DNA from: Solimicrobium silvestre
GTDB lineage: Bacteria > Pseudomonadota > Gammaproteobacteria > Burkholderiales > Burkholderiaceae_D
Length of the DNA stretch: 64,000 nucleotides
Direction of reading: 5' to 3'
Assembly (NCBI RefSeq): GCF_002976435.1
Contig: NZ_PUGF01000010.1
Location: 1 to 64,000 of the forward strand
Both the position numbers and the translations under genes were made by a program. Under the pieces are notes generated by a model. That model saw only the letters and a list, made by a program, of their open reading frames with translations, had not been told where the DNA came from and did not search any database. This document shows positions 8,773 through 18,258 of the stretch, in pieces. How positions within the stretch are numbered: the stretch's first letter is position 1; every line of letters starts with the position of its first letter.

Positions 8773-10209
8773 ATGGCACCTATTACCATCGCGCAAGCGA
8801 ATTTGCTGCCCTATGTTTTTGCACGGGAATGCGCCATTCTGGCAGCTTGGGGAGAACCTGAGTTGCTGTATGTTTGGGCTTCAGAGCGAACAGCACCAAC
8901 AGCGATAGCCGAAGTAGGGCGGCGTTATGGTCGCATTAAGCTGGTGCAGATTAGTCATATTGATCTTGAGCAAGCCATTGATCGCGCTTATGCCGGTTCC
9001 GGTGGCGATGCCGCGCAGGTGGTGGATGAGGTCGAGTCTGATTTAGATCTAGCCAAATTAATGTCCGATTTGCCGGCGATTGAAGATTTACTTGAATCAG
9101 CTGACGATGCACCTGTGATTCGCATGATCAACGCCTTGTTGACACAAGCCTTGCGCGAGACCGCGTCGGATATTCATATTGAACCGTTTGAGCAAATTTC
9201 GGTAGTACGGTTTCGCATCGACGGTACATTGCGCGATGTAGTGCGTCCTAAAAAAGCGATTCATGCGGCCTTGATCTCGCGGATTAAGATCATGGCGCAA
9301 TTAGACATTGCCGAAAAACGTTTGCCGCAAGATGGGCGTATTGCATTACGTATCGGTGGCCGCTCCGTAGATGTGCGGGTGTCGACTTTACCTACCGGAC
9401 ACGGCGAGCGTGCCGTGTTACGTTTGCTGGATAAAGAAGCCGGTAAGTTGGATTTGATTAATCTGGGCATGAGCGATGCGATGTCGCCCAAGTTTAATAA
9501 GTTAATTAACCAGCCGCACGGTATTGTGTTGGTAACCGGGCCAACTGGTTCAGGTAAAACCACCACCTTATATGCCGCTTTGTCGCGCTTAAATGCCAGC
9601 ACCACTAATATTTTAACGGTTGAAGACCCGATTGAATATGAATTGCCCGGCATAGGTCAAACGCAAGTAAATGCGCGTATTGAAATGACATTTGCCAAGG
9701 CCTTGCGCGCTATTTTGCGGCAAGATCCTGATGTCATCATGATCGGTGAAATCCGGGATTTGGAAACCGCGCAAATTGCCGTGCAAGCCTCACTTACCGG
9801 CCATTTGGTATTGGCTACCTTGCATACTAATGATTCCGCTGCCGCGGTGACCCGTTTGCTGGATATGGGTATTGAACCGTTCTTGTTATCTTCCTCGTTA
9901 TTAGGCGTGGTGGCACAACGACTGGTTCGTAAATTGTGTACGCATTGTAAGCGTCAAGAAGCTACAGATTGGCATCCGGTGGGTTGCGATAAGTGTGCTC
10001 ACACCGGTTATCAGGGGCGGGTTGGTGTTTATGAATTACTCACGACCACCGAGCAGATACGCGCTCAAATTCATCAAAAAGCATCTGAAGCAGAAATTCG
10101 TACTGTGGCAAAAAGCGACGGTATGTTGAGCATGCGTGAAGATGGTGAACGTTGGATCAACGAAGGCGTTACTTCGCGTGAAGAGTTGTTGCGAGTAACT
10201 AAAGAATAG
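8773..10209 (+). CDS. gspE: Type II secretion ATPase GspE
   Basis: Cytoplasmic hexameric ATPase that powers pseudopilus assembly. It has an N1E/N2E region, then the PilB/GspE ATPase core with Walker A GPTGSGKTT (about residue 256), the Asp box, Walker B with IMIGEIRDLETA, and the His box (LATLHTNDS). The C-terminal zinc motif CTHC...CDKC is present, but its two CxxC pairs are only 12 residues apart, shorter than the about 30 usual for GspE. The gene follows gspD after one base and precedes gspF by 12 bases. Confidence 0.96.
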   Translation: MAPITIAQANLLPYVFARECAILAAWGEPELLYVWASERTAPTAIAEVGRRYGRIKLVQISHIDLEQAIDRAYAGSGGDAAQVVDEVESDLDLAKLMSDLPAIEDLLESADDAPVIRMINALLTQALRETASDIHIEPFEQISVVRFRIDGTLRDVVRPKKAIHAALISRIKIMAQLDIAEKRLPQDGRIALRIGGRSVDVRVSTLPTGHGERAVLRLLDKEAGKLDLINLGMSDAMSPKFNKLINQPHGIVLVTGPTGSGKTTTLYAALSRLNASTTNILTVEDPIEYELPGIGQTQVNARIEMTFAKALRAILRQDPDVIMIGEIRDLETAQIAVQASLTGHLVLATLHTNDSAAAVTRLLDMGIEPFLLSSSLLGVVAQRLVRKLCTHCKRQEATDWHPVGCDKCAHTGYQGRVGVYELLTTTEQIRAQIHQKASEAEIRTVAKSDGMLSMREDGERWINEGVTSREELLRVTKE

Positions 10210-10221
10210 ATTGGGAATATT

Positions 10222-11436
10222 GTGCCCGCATTCAGATACGAAGCCCTTCTAGCCGACGGGCAGAATAAAACCGGCGTAATTAATGCTGATAGTGCTCGCG
10301 CTGCGCGTGCTGAATTGCGTGGGCAGGGATTAACGCCGATTCAGCTTGAGCAGATTGCTAATGAACAGCAAAATAAAAGCCAGCGCGCCTTATTTGCTGA
10401 CAAGCTTTCCACGACCGAGCTGTCTTTATTCACGCGTCAATTAGCCAGTTTGCTAGAAGCTGGTCTGCCGCTTGAACAATCGTTTTCCGCTTTACTTGAG
10501 CAAGCCGAGCGCGTTTATGTGCGCGATTTAATCGCCGCAATTCGCTCTGAAGTCATGGCCGGGCATTCCCTGTCTGATGTGCTAAAACAGCACCCGCGTG
10601 ATTTCGCCGATATTTATACGGCGCTGGTTGCCTCCGGTGAGCAAATCGGTCAGTTGTCACGCGTGTTATCGCGCCTGGCTGATTTTATTGAGCGGCGTAA
10701 TGCATTAGTTCAAAAGGTTAAGCTGGCTTTTACTTATCCTGCGATTGTTACAGTAGTGGCGTTTGCGATTGTGATTTTCCTGTTGGCGTATGTGGTACCG
10801 CAAATTGTTTCGGTGTTTGCCAATACCAAGCAAAAATTGCCGATTTTGACGGTGATTATGTTAGCTATTTCTGATTTTGTTCGTGCCTACGGCATTATCG
10901 TGGCAGTGGTTTTTTCATTCGGATTGTGGGCTTGGTTGCAAGTGTTGAAAAATCCTGAGGTAAAAATGCGCTGGCATAGCTGGTTACTCACTGCACCGTT
11001 GTATGGCAAGTTTGAGCGCAGTGTAAACACCTCGCGGTTTGCTAGCACCTTAGCTATTACTATCGGTTCGGGTGTGCCGATCTTGCAGGCACTTCAAACA
11101 AGTCGCGACACCTTATCTAACGTCGCCATGCGAGAACAAGTTGAAAGTGCCACGGCCGCTGTGCGCGAAGGGGTTAGTCTGGCGCGCGCGTTGTCTAGCC
11201 ACCAATATTTTCCACCGATGTTAATTCACATGATCCGTGCTGGCGAAGTAACCGGTAATTTACCCGCGATGCTTGAGCGCGCCTCAGATTCACAACAACA
11301 GGATTTAGAGCGTCGTGCATTAACGATGGCTGGGCTGCTTGAGCCAGTGTTGATTTTAGCGATGGGTGTTGTGGTGTTATTGATTGTGTTGGCTGTGCTC
11401 ATGCCTATCATCGAAATTAATCAATTGGTAAGATAA
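10222..11436 (+). CDS. gspF: Type II secretion inner-membrane protein GspF
   Basis: Polytopic platform protein that couples GspE ATPase activity to pseudopilin extraction. Two T2SSF domains (about residues 70-190 and 270-390) flank three membrane helices (about 170-195, 220-240 and 372-395). LSLFTRQLASLLEAGLPLEQ matches the family signature. The GTG start at 10222 gives 404 residues, the standard length. Transcription probably continues through the hairpin at 11440 into gspC. Confidence 0.95.
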   Translation: MPAFRYEALLADGQNKTGVINADSARAARAELRGQGLTPIQLEQIANEQQNKSQRALFADKLSTTELSLFTRQLASLLEAGLPLEQSFSALLEQAERVYVRDLIAAIRSEVMAGHSLSDVLKQHPRDFADIYTALVASGEQIGQLSRVLSRLADFIERRNALVQKVKLAFTYPAIVTVVAFAIVIFLLAYVVPQIVSVFANTKQKLPILTVIMLAISDFVRAYGIIVAVVFSFGLWAWLQVLKNPEVKMRWHSWLLTAPLYGKFERSVNTSRFASTLAITIGSGVPILQALQTSRDTLSNVAMREQVESATAAVREGVSLARALSSHQYFPPMLIHMIRAGEVTGNLPAMLERASDSQQQDLERRALTMAGLLEPVLILAMGVVVLLIVLAVLMPIIEINQLVR

Positions 11437-11439
11437 TCG

Positions 11440-11505
11440 GACTTACGCAAAACCGCTCCAGGGGCGTTGCACCTCCTTGCTGGAACAATTTTGCGTAATT
11501 CTTAA
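11440..11505. repeat. Intergenic hairpin repeat, family A (copy 1)
   Basis: The ends ACTTACGCAAAA and TTTTGCGTAA form a perfect 10-base inverted repeat, and CTCCAG pairs inside with CTGGA. The right arm GCTGGAACAATTTTGCGTAA closely resembles the hairpin ends at 52151-52166 and 20417-20432, so this is one copy of a dispersed intergenic palindrome. It lies between gspF and gspC and could act in mRNA stability or be a decayed miniature element. Confidence 0.6.
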
Positions 11506-11521
11506 AAGAAGAAAGATTGGC

Positions 11522-12142
11522 ATGAAACGAATACCTTTAATTAGTAGTTTTATCTTGTTTATTTTGTTGTGCGCAACCAGCAGTTATTGGGTTCTGCAAC
11601 TGATTAAACCGGAGACTAGAAAAATTTCAGCACCTCAAATCACCAAGCCAACTGCTGATGTAGAGAGTGTGGCTGGTTTGTTTGGTGGTGCGATGGCAGT
11701 GGATACGAATTATCAGCTTAAGGGTGTGGTGCTAGCTAATCCTATGGGACAAAGTGTGGCGATTATTGCGGTGGATGGCAAGCCTACTCAGGCTTATCCA
11801 ATGAACACAGAATTAAGCCCGGGCGTCACTTTAAATGAAGTTCATTCCGGCTATATTTTGTTGCTGGATAATGGTATTAGCAAACGGGTCGATTTACCGC
11901 AGGACTCGAAAGCTTCCATGCAGACGATGAATACCGTGCCAGATCGCTACCCTAATCCGGTAGCAAATCCAGTGATGAATGATCAACGATCGAATGTTGA
12001 AAATACGGGCGGTAATCGCGGTAATAAATCGCGGCTGTCACAGCTCCAAACGCTTAATTTACCACCGCCGAATGCGGTAGCTCCAGTCCCAACGCCAACG
12101 CCAACGCCAATTGATGCTGATAACAAACCAGCAGATCATTAA
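11522..12142 (+). CDS. gspC: Type II secretion protein GspC
   Basis: GspC links the inner-membrane platform to the secretin. The start at 11522 has a good Shine-Dalgarno region (AAAGAAGAAAG) upstream. One membrane helix (about residues 8-28) precedes the periplasmic homology region (YQLKGVVLANPMGQSVAIIA) that binds the secretin N0 domain. The C-terminus is Asn/Pro-rich with a PTPTPTP run and has no PDZ domain, so it is a short 206-residue GspC. Placement after gspF rather than at the operon head is unusual compared with enteric bacteria. The stop overlaps the next ATG (TAATG). Confidence 0.82.
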   Translation: MKRIPLISSFILFILLCATSSYWVLQLIKPETRKISAPQITKPTADVESVAGLFGGAMAVDTNYQLKGVVLANPMGQSVAIIAVDGKPTQAYPMNTELSPGVTLNEVHSGYILLLDNGISKRVDLPQDSKASMQTMNTVPDRYPNPVANPVMNDQRSNVENTGGNRGNKSRLSQLQTLNLPPPNAVAPVPTPTPTPIDADNKPADH

Positions 12143-12933
12143 TGACAGCAGCAAAGAAAGTTGCACTGCCAGAATTCATTGAGACTGCGTTAGCTGCAGC
12201 GCATCCTTCGTGGCACGCCCATTTACGCTCTGGTTTAAACGCCATGTCAGCAGAGCAGCCGAATTATTTTTCCACGTTAGCTCAGCACGATTTTTTTCCA
12301 ACTGAAAACCGGTTGTTTGCTGCGTTTACACAGCCAATTACTTCAGTACGCTTTGTGTTGCTGGGCGAAGGGCCTTATCCGCGCGCCGCAAGTGCTACTG
12401 GTGTTTGTTTTATGGATGGTGCCGTTCAATCGTTATGGCAACCCGGTGCCGGACTATCGAAGCCGGTTAATCGGGCCACTTCTTTACGCAATTTCATCAA
12501 AATGGTATTGGTTGCAGAAGGCGTATTGAATATTCAAAATACCACGGCCAGCGCGCTTACATCCGTTGCCGAACTAGCTTGCGCACCTAATTCTGGCTGG
12601 ATACAAACTGGCGCAGAGTTGCAGGCCAATTTAATGCAGCAAGGTTTTTTATTGTTGAATGCTAGCCTGGTTTTTAGAACCGAGGTCGCCCCAGTTCAGG
12701 ATGCCAAAGCATGGCTGCCCTTTTTGCGCACGATATTGCAGGCGTTGTCGATGCAAAATGAACTAGAAATTAAATTGATCTTATGGGGCAAGATCGCAGA
12801 GAAAATAAGAGAATTACCCGAAGCAGACAAATTTTTAGCGTTGGCTTCAGAGCACCCCTACAATCTTTCCTTCATCGCTAATCCGGTTATGCAAAATTTA
12901 TTTAAGTCATTACACTTATTTAAAGCGCATTAA
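12142..12933 (+). CDS. Uracil-DNA glycosylase-like protein with altered active site
   Basis: The fold signature of family 1 uracil-DNA glycosylase is recognisable: LLGEGPYP...ATGVCF corresponds to the canonical LGQDPYH...GLCFS, LLLNASLVFR to LLLNTVLTVR, and ASEHPYNLSF to the HPSPLS loop. The catalytic Asp of motif A (D in GQDPY) is Gly here, Gln is Glu, and the His after PY is Pro. The Asn in LLLN and the His in HPY are kept. It may therefore be an inactive or repurposed glycosylase. It overlaps the gspC stop by one base, so it is probably in the gsp transcript, which does not suggest a secretion role by itself. A 299-base AT-rich gap follows. Confidence 0.7.
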   Translation: MTAAKKVALPEFIETALAAAHPSWHAHLRSGLNAMSAEQPNYFSTLAQHDFFPTENRLFAAFTQPITSVRFVLLGEGPYPRAASATGVCFMDGAVQSLWQPGAGLSKPVNRATSLRNFIKMVLVAEGVLNIQNTTASALTSVAELACAPNSGWIQTGAELQANLMQQGFLLLNASLVFRTEVAPVQDAKAWLPFLRTILQALSMQNELEIKLILWGKIAEKIRELPEADKFLALASEHPYNLSFIANPVMQNLFKSLHLFKAH

Positions 12934-13232
12934 AACTAGATATCATCTTTTAATGTACTGAGGTACTTTTAAAATTACCATATTGATTACGTTTTACACT
13001 GAGCTTAATTTTGATGATTTCATCGTCAGAAAAGTCATTGGAATGGTAGATACTTCCGCGTAAGGTATGGGATTATAGTAAAAACTGCTATTTACACATG
13101 TAACTAGCATTAGTTCCTCCTTTCTTCCCCTCAGAACATATAATACTTTTCAAGTAGATTAAATTACTTAAGCGCCGTGGGCGCAATTTTTATACTTTGT
13201 TGCTGACTTGAAACGCGAAAATCAAATTTTCC

Positions 13233-14468
13233 ATGCTAAAGAAAATTACCATTCAGCAATTACGTCAAGGAATGTATATCCAAGAATTTTGCATTTCATG
13301 GATAGCCCACCCGTTTTGGAAGCAATCTTTTTTGGTGGACACCGAAGCCAGATATCACAGCGTTAAGTCGAGCAATGTCACCGAATTGATTATTAACACT
13401 GATAAAGGTGTAGATGTGCTGGCTGAGCGTGAGCCAAAATTAGCACCAGTCAAACACTCTTTAGAGATAGCGAAGCCAACCCCGGAGTTAATTCACAAGC
13501 AAGCTGTTTCCATGGACATGGAACTAGAGCACGCGAGTCGAGTGGTTGCCAGATCCAAACAGGCGGTGATGTCGATGTTCCATGAGGTGCGCATGGGCAA
13601 CGCGGCGAATATGGAGAGTATGCAACCGCTAGTGGAAGAAATTACCGATTCAATTAATCGGAATGCTGGAGCTCTAATTGGGTTGGCTCGCCTTAAAAAT
13701 AAAGATGAATACACCTATATGCATTCCATCGCGGTTTGCGCCTTGATGATTGCCCTGGCAAAACAATTGAACCTAAGCAGTGATGAAATTAAAGAGGCGG
13801 GTATGGCCGGGTTATTGCATGACATCGGGAAAATGACGGTGCCGACCAAGATCTTAAATAAGCCAGGCAAATTAACAGAGTCTGAATTTGAAATGGTTAA
13901 GCAGCACCCACTAGCAGGTTATCAATTGTTATTGCGCGCCAAAGCGATCAGCCCAGTTGCGCTAGATGTCTGCCTGCATCATCACGAACGATTCGACGGG
14001 ACAGGTTATCCCTACCGCTACGCGGGCGATAAAATTAGTTTAATGGCAAGAATGAGTGCCGTATGCGATGTCTATGATGCCGTGACCTCGAACCGCCCCT
14101 ATAAAAAAGGCTGGTGCCCGTCAGAATCGATTCATAAAATGGCCGAGTGGAGCGGCAAACATTTTGATGATCAGATTTTTCAGGCTTTTGTGCGCAGCAT
14201 CGGTATTTATCCGGCCGGCACATTGGTGATGCTGGAAACAGGGCGGATGGGCGTCGTGGTTGAGCAAAACGATGTGTCTTTACTGCTGCCCATGGTCCGA
14301 GTATTTTTTTCCAGTAAATCGATGACCTATATAGTACCGGTGCTGCTGGACTTATCGCAGCCCGGCAAGCAGGACAAAATTGTATCTCGGGAATTAGTCA
14401 GTAAATGGGGCTTTAAAAATATTGATGCCTATTGGCTTGGTGAGGCCGGGATTAAGCAGGAAGAATAG
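13233..14468 (+). CDS. HD-GYP domain c-di-GMP phosphodiesterase
   Basis: Likely degrades cyclic di-GMP. The N-terminal about 130 residues match the DUF3391 region that often precedes HD-GYP domains (ITIQQLRQGMYIQEF). The catalytic HD-GYP domain (about residues 150-330) contains HSIAVCALM, the GLLHDIGK motif, KQHPLAGYQLL, HHHERFDGTGYP and CDVYDAVTSNRPYKKGW, so all metal and GYP residues are present. A C-terminal PilZ-like or accessory segment follows. It has 411 residues and no membrane helix or signal peptide. The 299-base region upstream (12934-13232) is AT-rich; I see no confident promoter there. It converges on the Nudix gene 10 bases away. Confidence 0.92.
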   Translation: MLKKITIQQLRQGMYIQEFCISWIAHPFWKQSFLVDTEARYHSVKSSNVTELIINTDKGVDVLAEREPKLAPVKHSLEIAKPTPELIHKQAVSMDMELEHASRVVARSKQAVMSMFHEVRMGNAANMESMQPLVEEITDSINRNAGALIGLARLKNKDEYTYMHSIAVCALMIALAKQLNLSSDEIKEAGMAGLLHDIGKMTVPTKILNKPGKLTESEFEMVKQHPLAGYQLLLRAKAISPVALDVCLHHHERFDGTGYPYRYAGDKISLMARMSAVCDVYDAVTSNRPYKKGWCPSESIHKMAEWSGKHFDDQIFQAFVRSIGIYPAGTLVMLETGRMGVVVEQNDVSLLLPMVRVFFSSKSMTYIVPVLLDLSQPGKQDKIVSRELVSKWGFKNIDAYWLGEAGIKQEE

Positions 14469-14477
14469 TAGGCGCGC

Positions 14478-15038
14478 TTATAAAAAGGTGCGTGGTTTTA
14501 AAATGTCATGGCAATGCAGGCTGAGTGGCGTGTTTGCATGGGGGGCTGAAAAGAAAAATTTCAATGTGTGGAAAATTGTAGGGAAGGCAATTTCATCCCA
14601 GGGAACTTCAGATTCGGAAAATAAGGCCACTTCCAGGCTTTCAGTACCCGCAGAATAATTTAAATCAAGCAAGGTGGCGCGATAGAACAAATGTACCTGA
14701 TCCACATGCGGCACATTTAATAGCGAGAATAATTCGTGGAGTTCAATGTTAGCGCCAGATTCTTCCAGGGTTTCGCGCATCGCAGCCTGGCTGGTGGTTT
14801 CCCCATTCTCCATAAATCCGGCAGGTAAAGTCCAGTAACCGTAACGCGGTTCAATCGCGCGGCGACACAGCAAAACTTTCGTTTCTCCAGATTGCTCCCA
14901 TACAGGAATCGACCCAACCACCATTTTAGGGTTTTGGTAATGGATGGTATTGCAGTGATCGCACACAAAACGTAAGCGATTATCTTCTGGCGGGATTTTG
15001 AGGGAAACAGGATGGGCACATTCAGAGCAGAATTTCAT
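14478..15038 (-). CDS. Nudix hydrolase with N-terminal zinc ribbon
   Basis: Hydrolyses a nucleoside-diphosphate-linked substrate; the substrate is unknown. Two CxxC pairs near the N-terminus (CSEC and CDHC) form a zinc ribbon of the type seen in NudC-like and related Nudix proteins. The Nudix box is complete: GFMENGETTSQAAMRETLEE then SGANI, with the REUxEExGU pattern. I use the ATG at 15038; a TTG three codons upstream is possible. Length is 186 residues. The gene faces the HD-GYP gene. Confidence 0.9.
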   Translation of the reverse strand: MKFCSECAHPVSLKIPPEDNRLRFVCDHCNTIHYQNPKMVVGSIPVWEQSGETKVLLCRRAIEPRYGYWTLPAGFMENGETTSQAAMRETLEESGANIELHELFSLLNVPHVDQVHLFYRATLLDLNYSAGTESLEVALFSESEVPWDEIAFPTIFHTLKFFFSAPHANTPLSLHCHDILKPRTFL

Positions 15039-15170
15039 AGCAACCAATACGTGATCGTGAGAAAAAAACCTATTTTAGGACTGTTTTGAATTTATTTGGT
15101 TAAATTAGTGGCGATCAGGCATGATTTTTGCATTTTTCTTCCTTTAATACGCGAATAAGCAATATAAGCC

Positions 15171-15199
15171 TTGTGATTATTGCGGCACTGCAGTATAGT
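15171..15199 (+). promoter_or_regulatory. Promoter of the initiator tRNA genes
   Basis: TTGTGA (15171-15176) and TATAGT (15194-15199) are separated by 17 bases, close to the sigma-70 consensus, and lie 12 bases before the first tRNA. Confidence 0.75.
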
Positions 15200-15211
15200 A
15201 TGCATCTCAGA

Positions 15212-15288
15212 CGCGGGGTGGAGCAGTCTGGCAGCTCGTCGGGCTCATAACCCGAAGGTCATAGGTTCAAATCCTGTCCCCGCAACCA
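15212..15288 (+). tRNA. tRNA-fMet (CAT), copy 1
   Basis: The 77-base cloverleaf has acceptor stem CGCGGGG/CCCCGCA with the unpaired C1-A72 that marks initiator tRNA. The anticodon loop is CTCATAA within the GGG/CCC stem, the hallmark of initiator tRNA. GGTTCAAATCC forms the T arm and CCA is encoded. It is identical to the second copy. Confidence 0.97.
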
Positions 15289-15341
15289 GTTTTAGTATCG
15301 CAGAATTAAGAATTGCGCCTTAGCGTGGTTTTATTTTCAGA

Positions 15342-15418
15342 CGCGGGGTGGAGCAGTCTGGCAGCTCGTCGGGCTCATAACCCGAAGGTCATAGGTTCAA
15401 ATCCTGTCCCCGCAACCA
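15342..15418 (+). tRNA. tRNA-fMet (CAT), copy 2
   Basis: Identical in sequence to the copy at 15212, 130 bases downstream, with the same C1-A72 mismatch, CAT anticodon and encoded CCA. The four bases before each copy (TCAG plus A) are also the same. Both copies are probably transcribed from the promoter at 15171 and end at the terminator that follows. Confidence 0.97.
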
Positions 15419-15421
15419 ATT

Positions 15422-15449
15422 AAAAGGCCACGAATTTCGTGGCCTTTTT
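15422..15449 (+). terminator. Intrinsic terminator of the tRNA-fMet pair
   Basis: A 13-base stem AAAAGGCCACGAA with TTCGTGGCCTTTTT gives a strong hairpin followed by a T run, starting four bases after the second CCA. The rest of the gap to scpB (15450-15731) shows nothing I can assign. Confidence 0.92.
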
Positions 15450-15731
15450 GGTAGTGATTGCTACTGATTAATTTTTTTCATGCATTTCGCTTGTGATCCA
15501 AGAATAATCGTTTACAATTCCTCGTTGAATGTACCCGATAATTCGACGAATTTCTTGCTGCGAATTTATTGTTAAGTAAGTACATTTTCTGTTAACTATC
15601 CAGCCATTTCAGTTTTTATTGGTTTCGGATGAAATTTGGCAAAGCCGAATTTAGGATGCGCATTGAAATGATGCCCTCCGCTAAACATACAATAGTTCAT
15701 ATCCCATTATTTAGTTGCTAAAGAGTTGCAC

Positions 15732-16571
15732 ATGAATACTGCTGAGGCGAAAGTAGTCCTCGAAACTGCTCTGCTATGCGCGCATGAGCCGCTAACCTTA
15801 CATTCCATGAAAAAACTTTTTGTGGATGAGTCATCAATCGATGATGTAATAGGTAACGATGCCCTGAAGTTGATGTTGGGAATGCTGCGCAATGAGTGGC
15901 AAGAGCGCGGTATTGAATTGGTTAGCCTTGCAACTGGCTGGCGTTTTCAGAGTCGACCGGTAATGCGCAAATATCTGGATCGAATGAATCCGGAAAAGCC
16001 GCCTAAGTATTCGCGTGCCGCATTGGAAACTTTAGCAATTATTATTTATAAGCAACCAGTTACCCGTGGTGATATTGAGGAAATTCGCGGTGTTACCGTG
16101 AATGCGCAAACAATCCGCATGTTGGAAGATCGTGGTTGGATTGAAACTATCGGTCATCGTGACGTTCCCGGTCGCCCGGCTTTATTTGCGTCCACCAAGC
16201 AATTTTTAGATGATCTTGGTTTGGCGTCACTAGAGCAGTTGCCGCCATTGCAAGCTGTTTCGCAAGAAATGATGAAAGTGACCGATTTAGAGCAAATGGA
16301 AGTGATAGAAACGCATTTGCAAGCTAATTTACCCGAATCTTTACTTCAATCGAATATGGATTTTTCCGCAGCAGATGAGGTTGGCAATGATAATCAAGCG
16401 GCAGTGGCGCTTGTGGAGCAAGCTCCTGACGTGAAAGATGTAATGAGTATTGAGACTGAAGCTAATTCAGCTGAAACATCAGAGAGCTCCTCTGAAATTA
16501 CCCTAATATTAAATGACCCAGTGCCTGAATTAATGGTTGAGGATGCGCCTGGTCTACCCAACCAAGAATGA
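15732..16571 (+). CDS. scpB: Segregation and condensation protein ScpB
   Basis: Kleisin-interacting subunit of the SMC-ScpA-ScpB condensin. It has two winged-helix domains: the N-terminal one about residues 1-90 and the second containing [23 protein letters not shown], shown in part as the family signature [26 protein letters not shown] is also typical. An acidic low-complexity tail (about 190-279) extends past the usual 180-200 residues, as in many betaproteobacterial ScpB proteins. The start at ATG 15732 is preferred over a TTG two codons earlier. scpA and smc are not in the window. It overlaps rluB by four bases. Confidence 0.93.
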   Translation: MNTAEAKVVLETALLCAHEPLTLHSMKKLFVDESSIDDVIGNDALKLMLGMLRNEWQERGIELVSLATGWRFQSRPVMRKYLDRMNPEKPPKYSRAALETLAIIIYKQPVTRGDIEEIRGVTVNAQTIRMLEDRGWIETIGHRDVPGRPALFASTKQFLDDLGLASLEQLPPLQAVSQEMMKVTDLEQMEVIETHLQANLPESLLQSNMDFSAADEVGNDNQAAVALVEQAPDVKDVMSIETEANSAETSESSSEITLILNDPVPELMVEDAPGLPNQE

Positions 16572-18097
16572 TAATGATGTCTACTAAAAATCCAGATGAT
16601 GCTATGCCGGCTGAAAACAATACAGAAAATACTGCGCCGACCGCGTCAGATAAGCCGAGAGAGAAAAAACACGGTGTGCGCGGCCCGCGCATGATGCGAC
16701 GCGCTCGTAATGAGCGAGCAGAAACTGCGGTTGAGTCCGCGGCTGGTGCGGCGACTGACGCAATGCCATCCACGGAAGGTGCTGAAAAATCGGATGCTGG
16801 TGCAAGAGTGGAGCGCGCTCCTCGGCAGCACGCAAAGCCTGCTGGCAGGAGTGATGCTAGACCTGCAAAATTTGATAGTGCCAATAAGTCCCGGGCTGGG
16901 CAAAGGTCGCATTCGCGCCCTACGCCATCGCAAGGTGCTCAGGCGCCGGATGATGTTTTCTCTTTCGTAACCTCGGAAGCATTTGATCAGGCGCATGCTG
17001 ATGTCAAGCCAGTTGGTCGAGGAGCTGCGAAGCCGGTTCGGCGTGATTTAACTTCGGACGATGACGCACCAAAGCTGCATAAGGTGTTGGCTGAGGCGGG
17101 TCTGGGTTCGCGTCGCGACATGGAAGAGTTAATTGTAGCTGGTCGGGTTTCTGTTAATGGTGAGCCAGCGCATATAGGTCAGCGTATTTTGCCGACCGAT
17201 TTCGTGCGTCTGAATGGCAAAATTATCCAGCGTAAAATCAGCACCAAGCCACCAAGAATTTTGGTATATCACAAGCCTGCCGGGCAAATTGTTAGTACTA
17301 ATGATCCTGAAGGTCGTGAATCCGTATTCTCTAGTTTGCCTACGATGAAAACCGGCAAGTGGTTAGCAGTTGGGCGACTGGATTTTAATACTGAAGGTTT
17401 GTTGCTGTTTACAACTTCGGGTGATTTAGCTAATCGCTTAATGCATCCGCGTTACGGTATCGAGCGTGAATACGCTGTGCGTACTTTGGGTACACTCGAA
17501 GAAGGCATGCGTCAGAAATTATTAAGTGGTGTTGAGCTGGAAGATGGCTTGGCACAATTTTCTAAAATTAGTGATGGCGGCGGTGACGGTGTTAATAAAT
17601 GGTATCGGGTAGTGATTGGCGAGGGTCGTAACCGTGAAGTGCGTCGTATGTTTGAGGCGATCGGGTTGACTGTTTCACGCTTGATTCGTACTCGTTACGG
17701 CGTGATGACTTTGCCATCTAATTTGAAGCGCGGTCGTTGGGAAGAGTTGGAAGAAAATGCTGCGCGTGAATTATTGAAATTATGCGGCATGGAAAAAGAA
17801 GCGAAAATAGGTCGGGATGATCGAGGTGGTTCTTCCAAGCCAGCTAAATCTGGCCCGAACGGGCGATTTGCTGGTAATAGTGGCAATGTTGCCAATACAG
17901 ATAGGGCCCCTCGTTTTGCTAAGCCGCAAGATAAATTTAGTGCAGCTCCGGGCAAGCCACAGCGTAGTCGCCAGCCGGATCCTATGCAAACAGCATTAGG
18001 ATTTCCTGCTGCAGCACCTCGCAAGCCTCGGGCTGGTGTTGCTGGCGCTACGCCGCATACTTACCAGGGTATTCCTCGCAAGCGCGCACGCGGTTAA
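16568..18097 (+). CDS. rluB: 23S rRNA pseudouridine(2605) synthase RluB
   Basis: Converts U2605 (E. coli numbering) of 23S rRNA to pseudouridine. An S4 RNA-binding domain ([19 protein letters not shown], about 172-230) precedes the RsuA/RluB catalytic domain with the active-site Asp in GRLDFNTEG (about residue 273). Long flanks are disordered: about 165 residues N-terminal rich in Ala, Arg and Glu, and about 95 C-terminal rich in Lys, Gly and Pro. Such tails are common in betaproteobacterial RluB. The ATG at 16568 overlaps the scpB stop (ATGATAATG), so the two genes are coupled. Confidence 0.92.
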   Translation: MIMMSTKNPDDAMPAENNTENTAPTASDKPREKKHGVRGPRMMRRARNERAETAVESAAGAATDAMPSTEGAEKSDAGARVERAPRQHAKPAGRSDARPAKFDSANKSRAGQRSHSRPTPSQGAQAPDDVFSFVTSEAFDQAHADVKPVGRGAAKPVRRDLTSDDDAPKLHKVLAEAGLGSRRDMEELIVAGRVSVNGEPAHIGQRILPTDFVRLNGKIIQRKISTKPPRILVYHKPAGQIVSTNDPEGRESVFSSLPTMKTGKWLAVGRLDFNTEGLLLFTTSGDLANRLMHPRYGIEREYAVRTLGTLEEGMRQKLLSGVELEDGLAQFSKISDGGGDGVNKWYRVVIGEGRNREVRRMFEAIGLTVSRLIRTRYGVMTLPSNLKRGRWEELEENAARELLKLCGMEKEAKIGRDDRGGSSKPAKSGPNGRFAGNSGNVANTDRAPRFAKPQDKFSAAPGKPQRSRQPDPMQTALGFPAAAPRKPRAGVAGATPHTYQGIPRKRARG

Positions 18098-18137
18098 TTT
18101 GTATGTTGTATCCTAGTGAGTTGATCAAATTTTTGCA

Positions 18138-18166
18138 TTGTCAGTGAATAAGTTTTCGTTTATAAT
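18138..18166 (+). promoter_or_regulatory. Promoter of the rimP-nusA-infB operon
   Basis: TTGTCA (18138-18143) and TATAAT (18161-18166) are separated by exactly 17 bases, almost a perfect sigma-70 promoter. Transcription should begin near 18173, leaving a leader of about 145 bases before rimP. Confidence 0.85.
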
Positions 18167-18172
18167 CTGATA

Positions 18173-18258
18173 GTTAGTAAGCTTTCCGGTTTGATGCAGT
18201 TTAATGCTCATCGGAAAGTTGCAAAAAAAGAAGATGGGCTCATGCCCATTTTTTTTTT
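18173..18258 (+). ncRNA. Structured rimP leader, possible attenuator or small RNA
   Basis: The expected transcript first folds CTTTCCG (18182-18188) with CGGAAAG (18212-18218), with inner GATGCA and TGCTCATC-type pairing. It then reaches a complete intrinsic terminator at 18234-18258, all before the rimP start at 18319. A terminator inside the leader implies either conditional readthrough (attenuation) or release of an about 85-base RNA. NusA is known in other bacteria to autoregulate this operon; a link here is inference. No leader peptide ORF is evident. Confidence 0.55.
18234..18258 (+). terminator. Intrinsic terminator within the rimP leader
   Basis: ATGGGC (18234-18239) and GCCCAT (18244-18249) form a hairpin with a TCAT loop, followed by ten T residues. 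An A7 run upstream (18223-18229) can extend the stem with the T tract, so it may also work on the opposite strand. Confidence 0.88.

Noticed and set aside
15212-15418. Duplicated tRNA region considered as an integration (att) site
   Set aside because: Both copies are intact tandem initiator tRNA genes with their own promoter and terminator; there is no integrase or foreign DNA between them.
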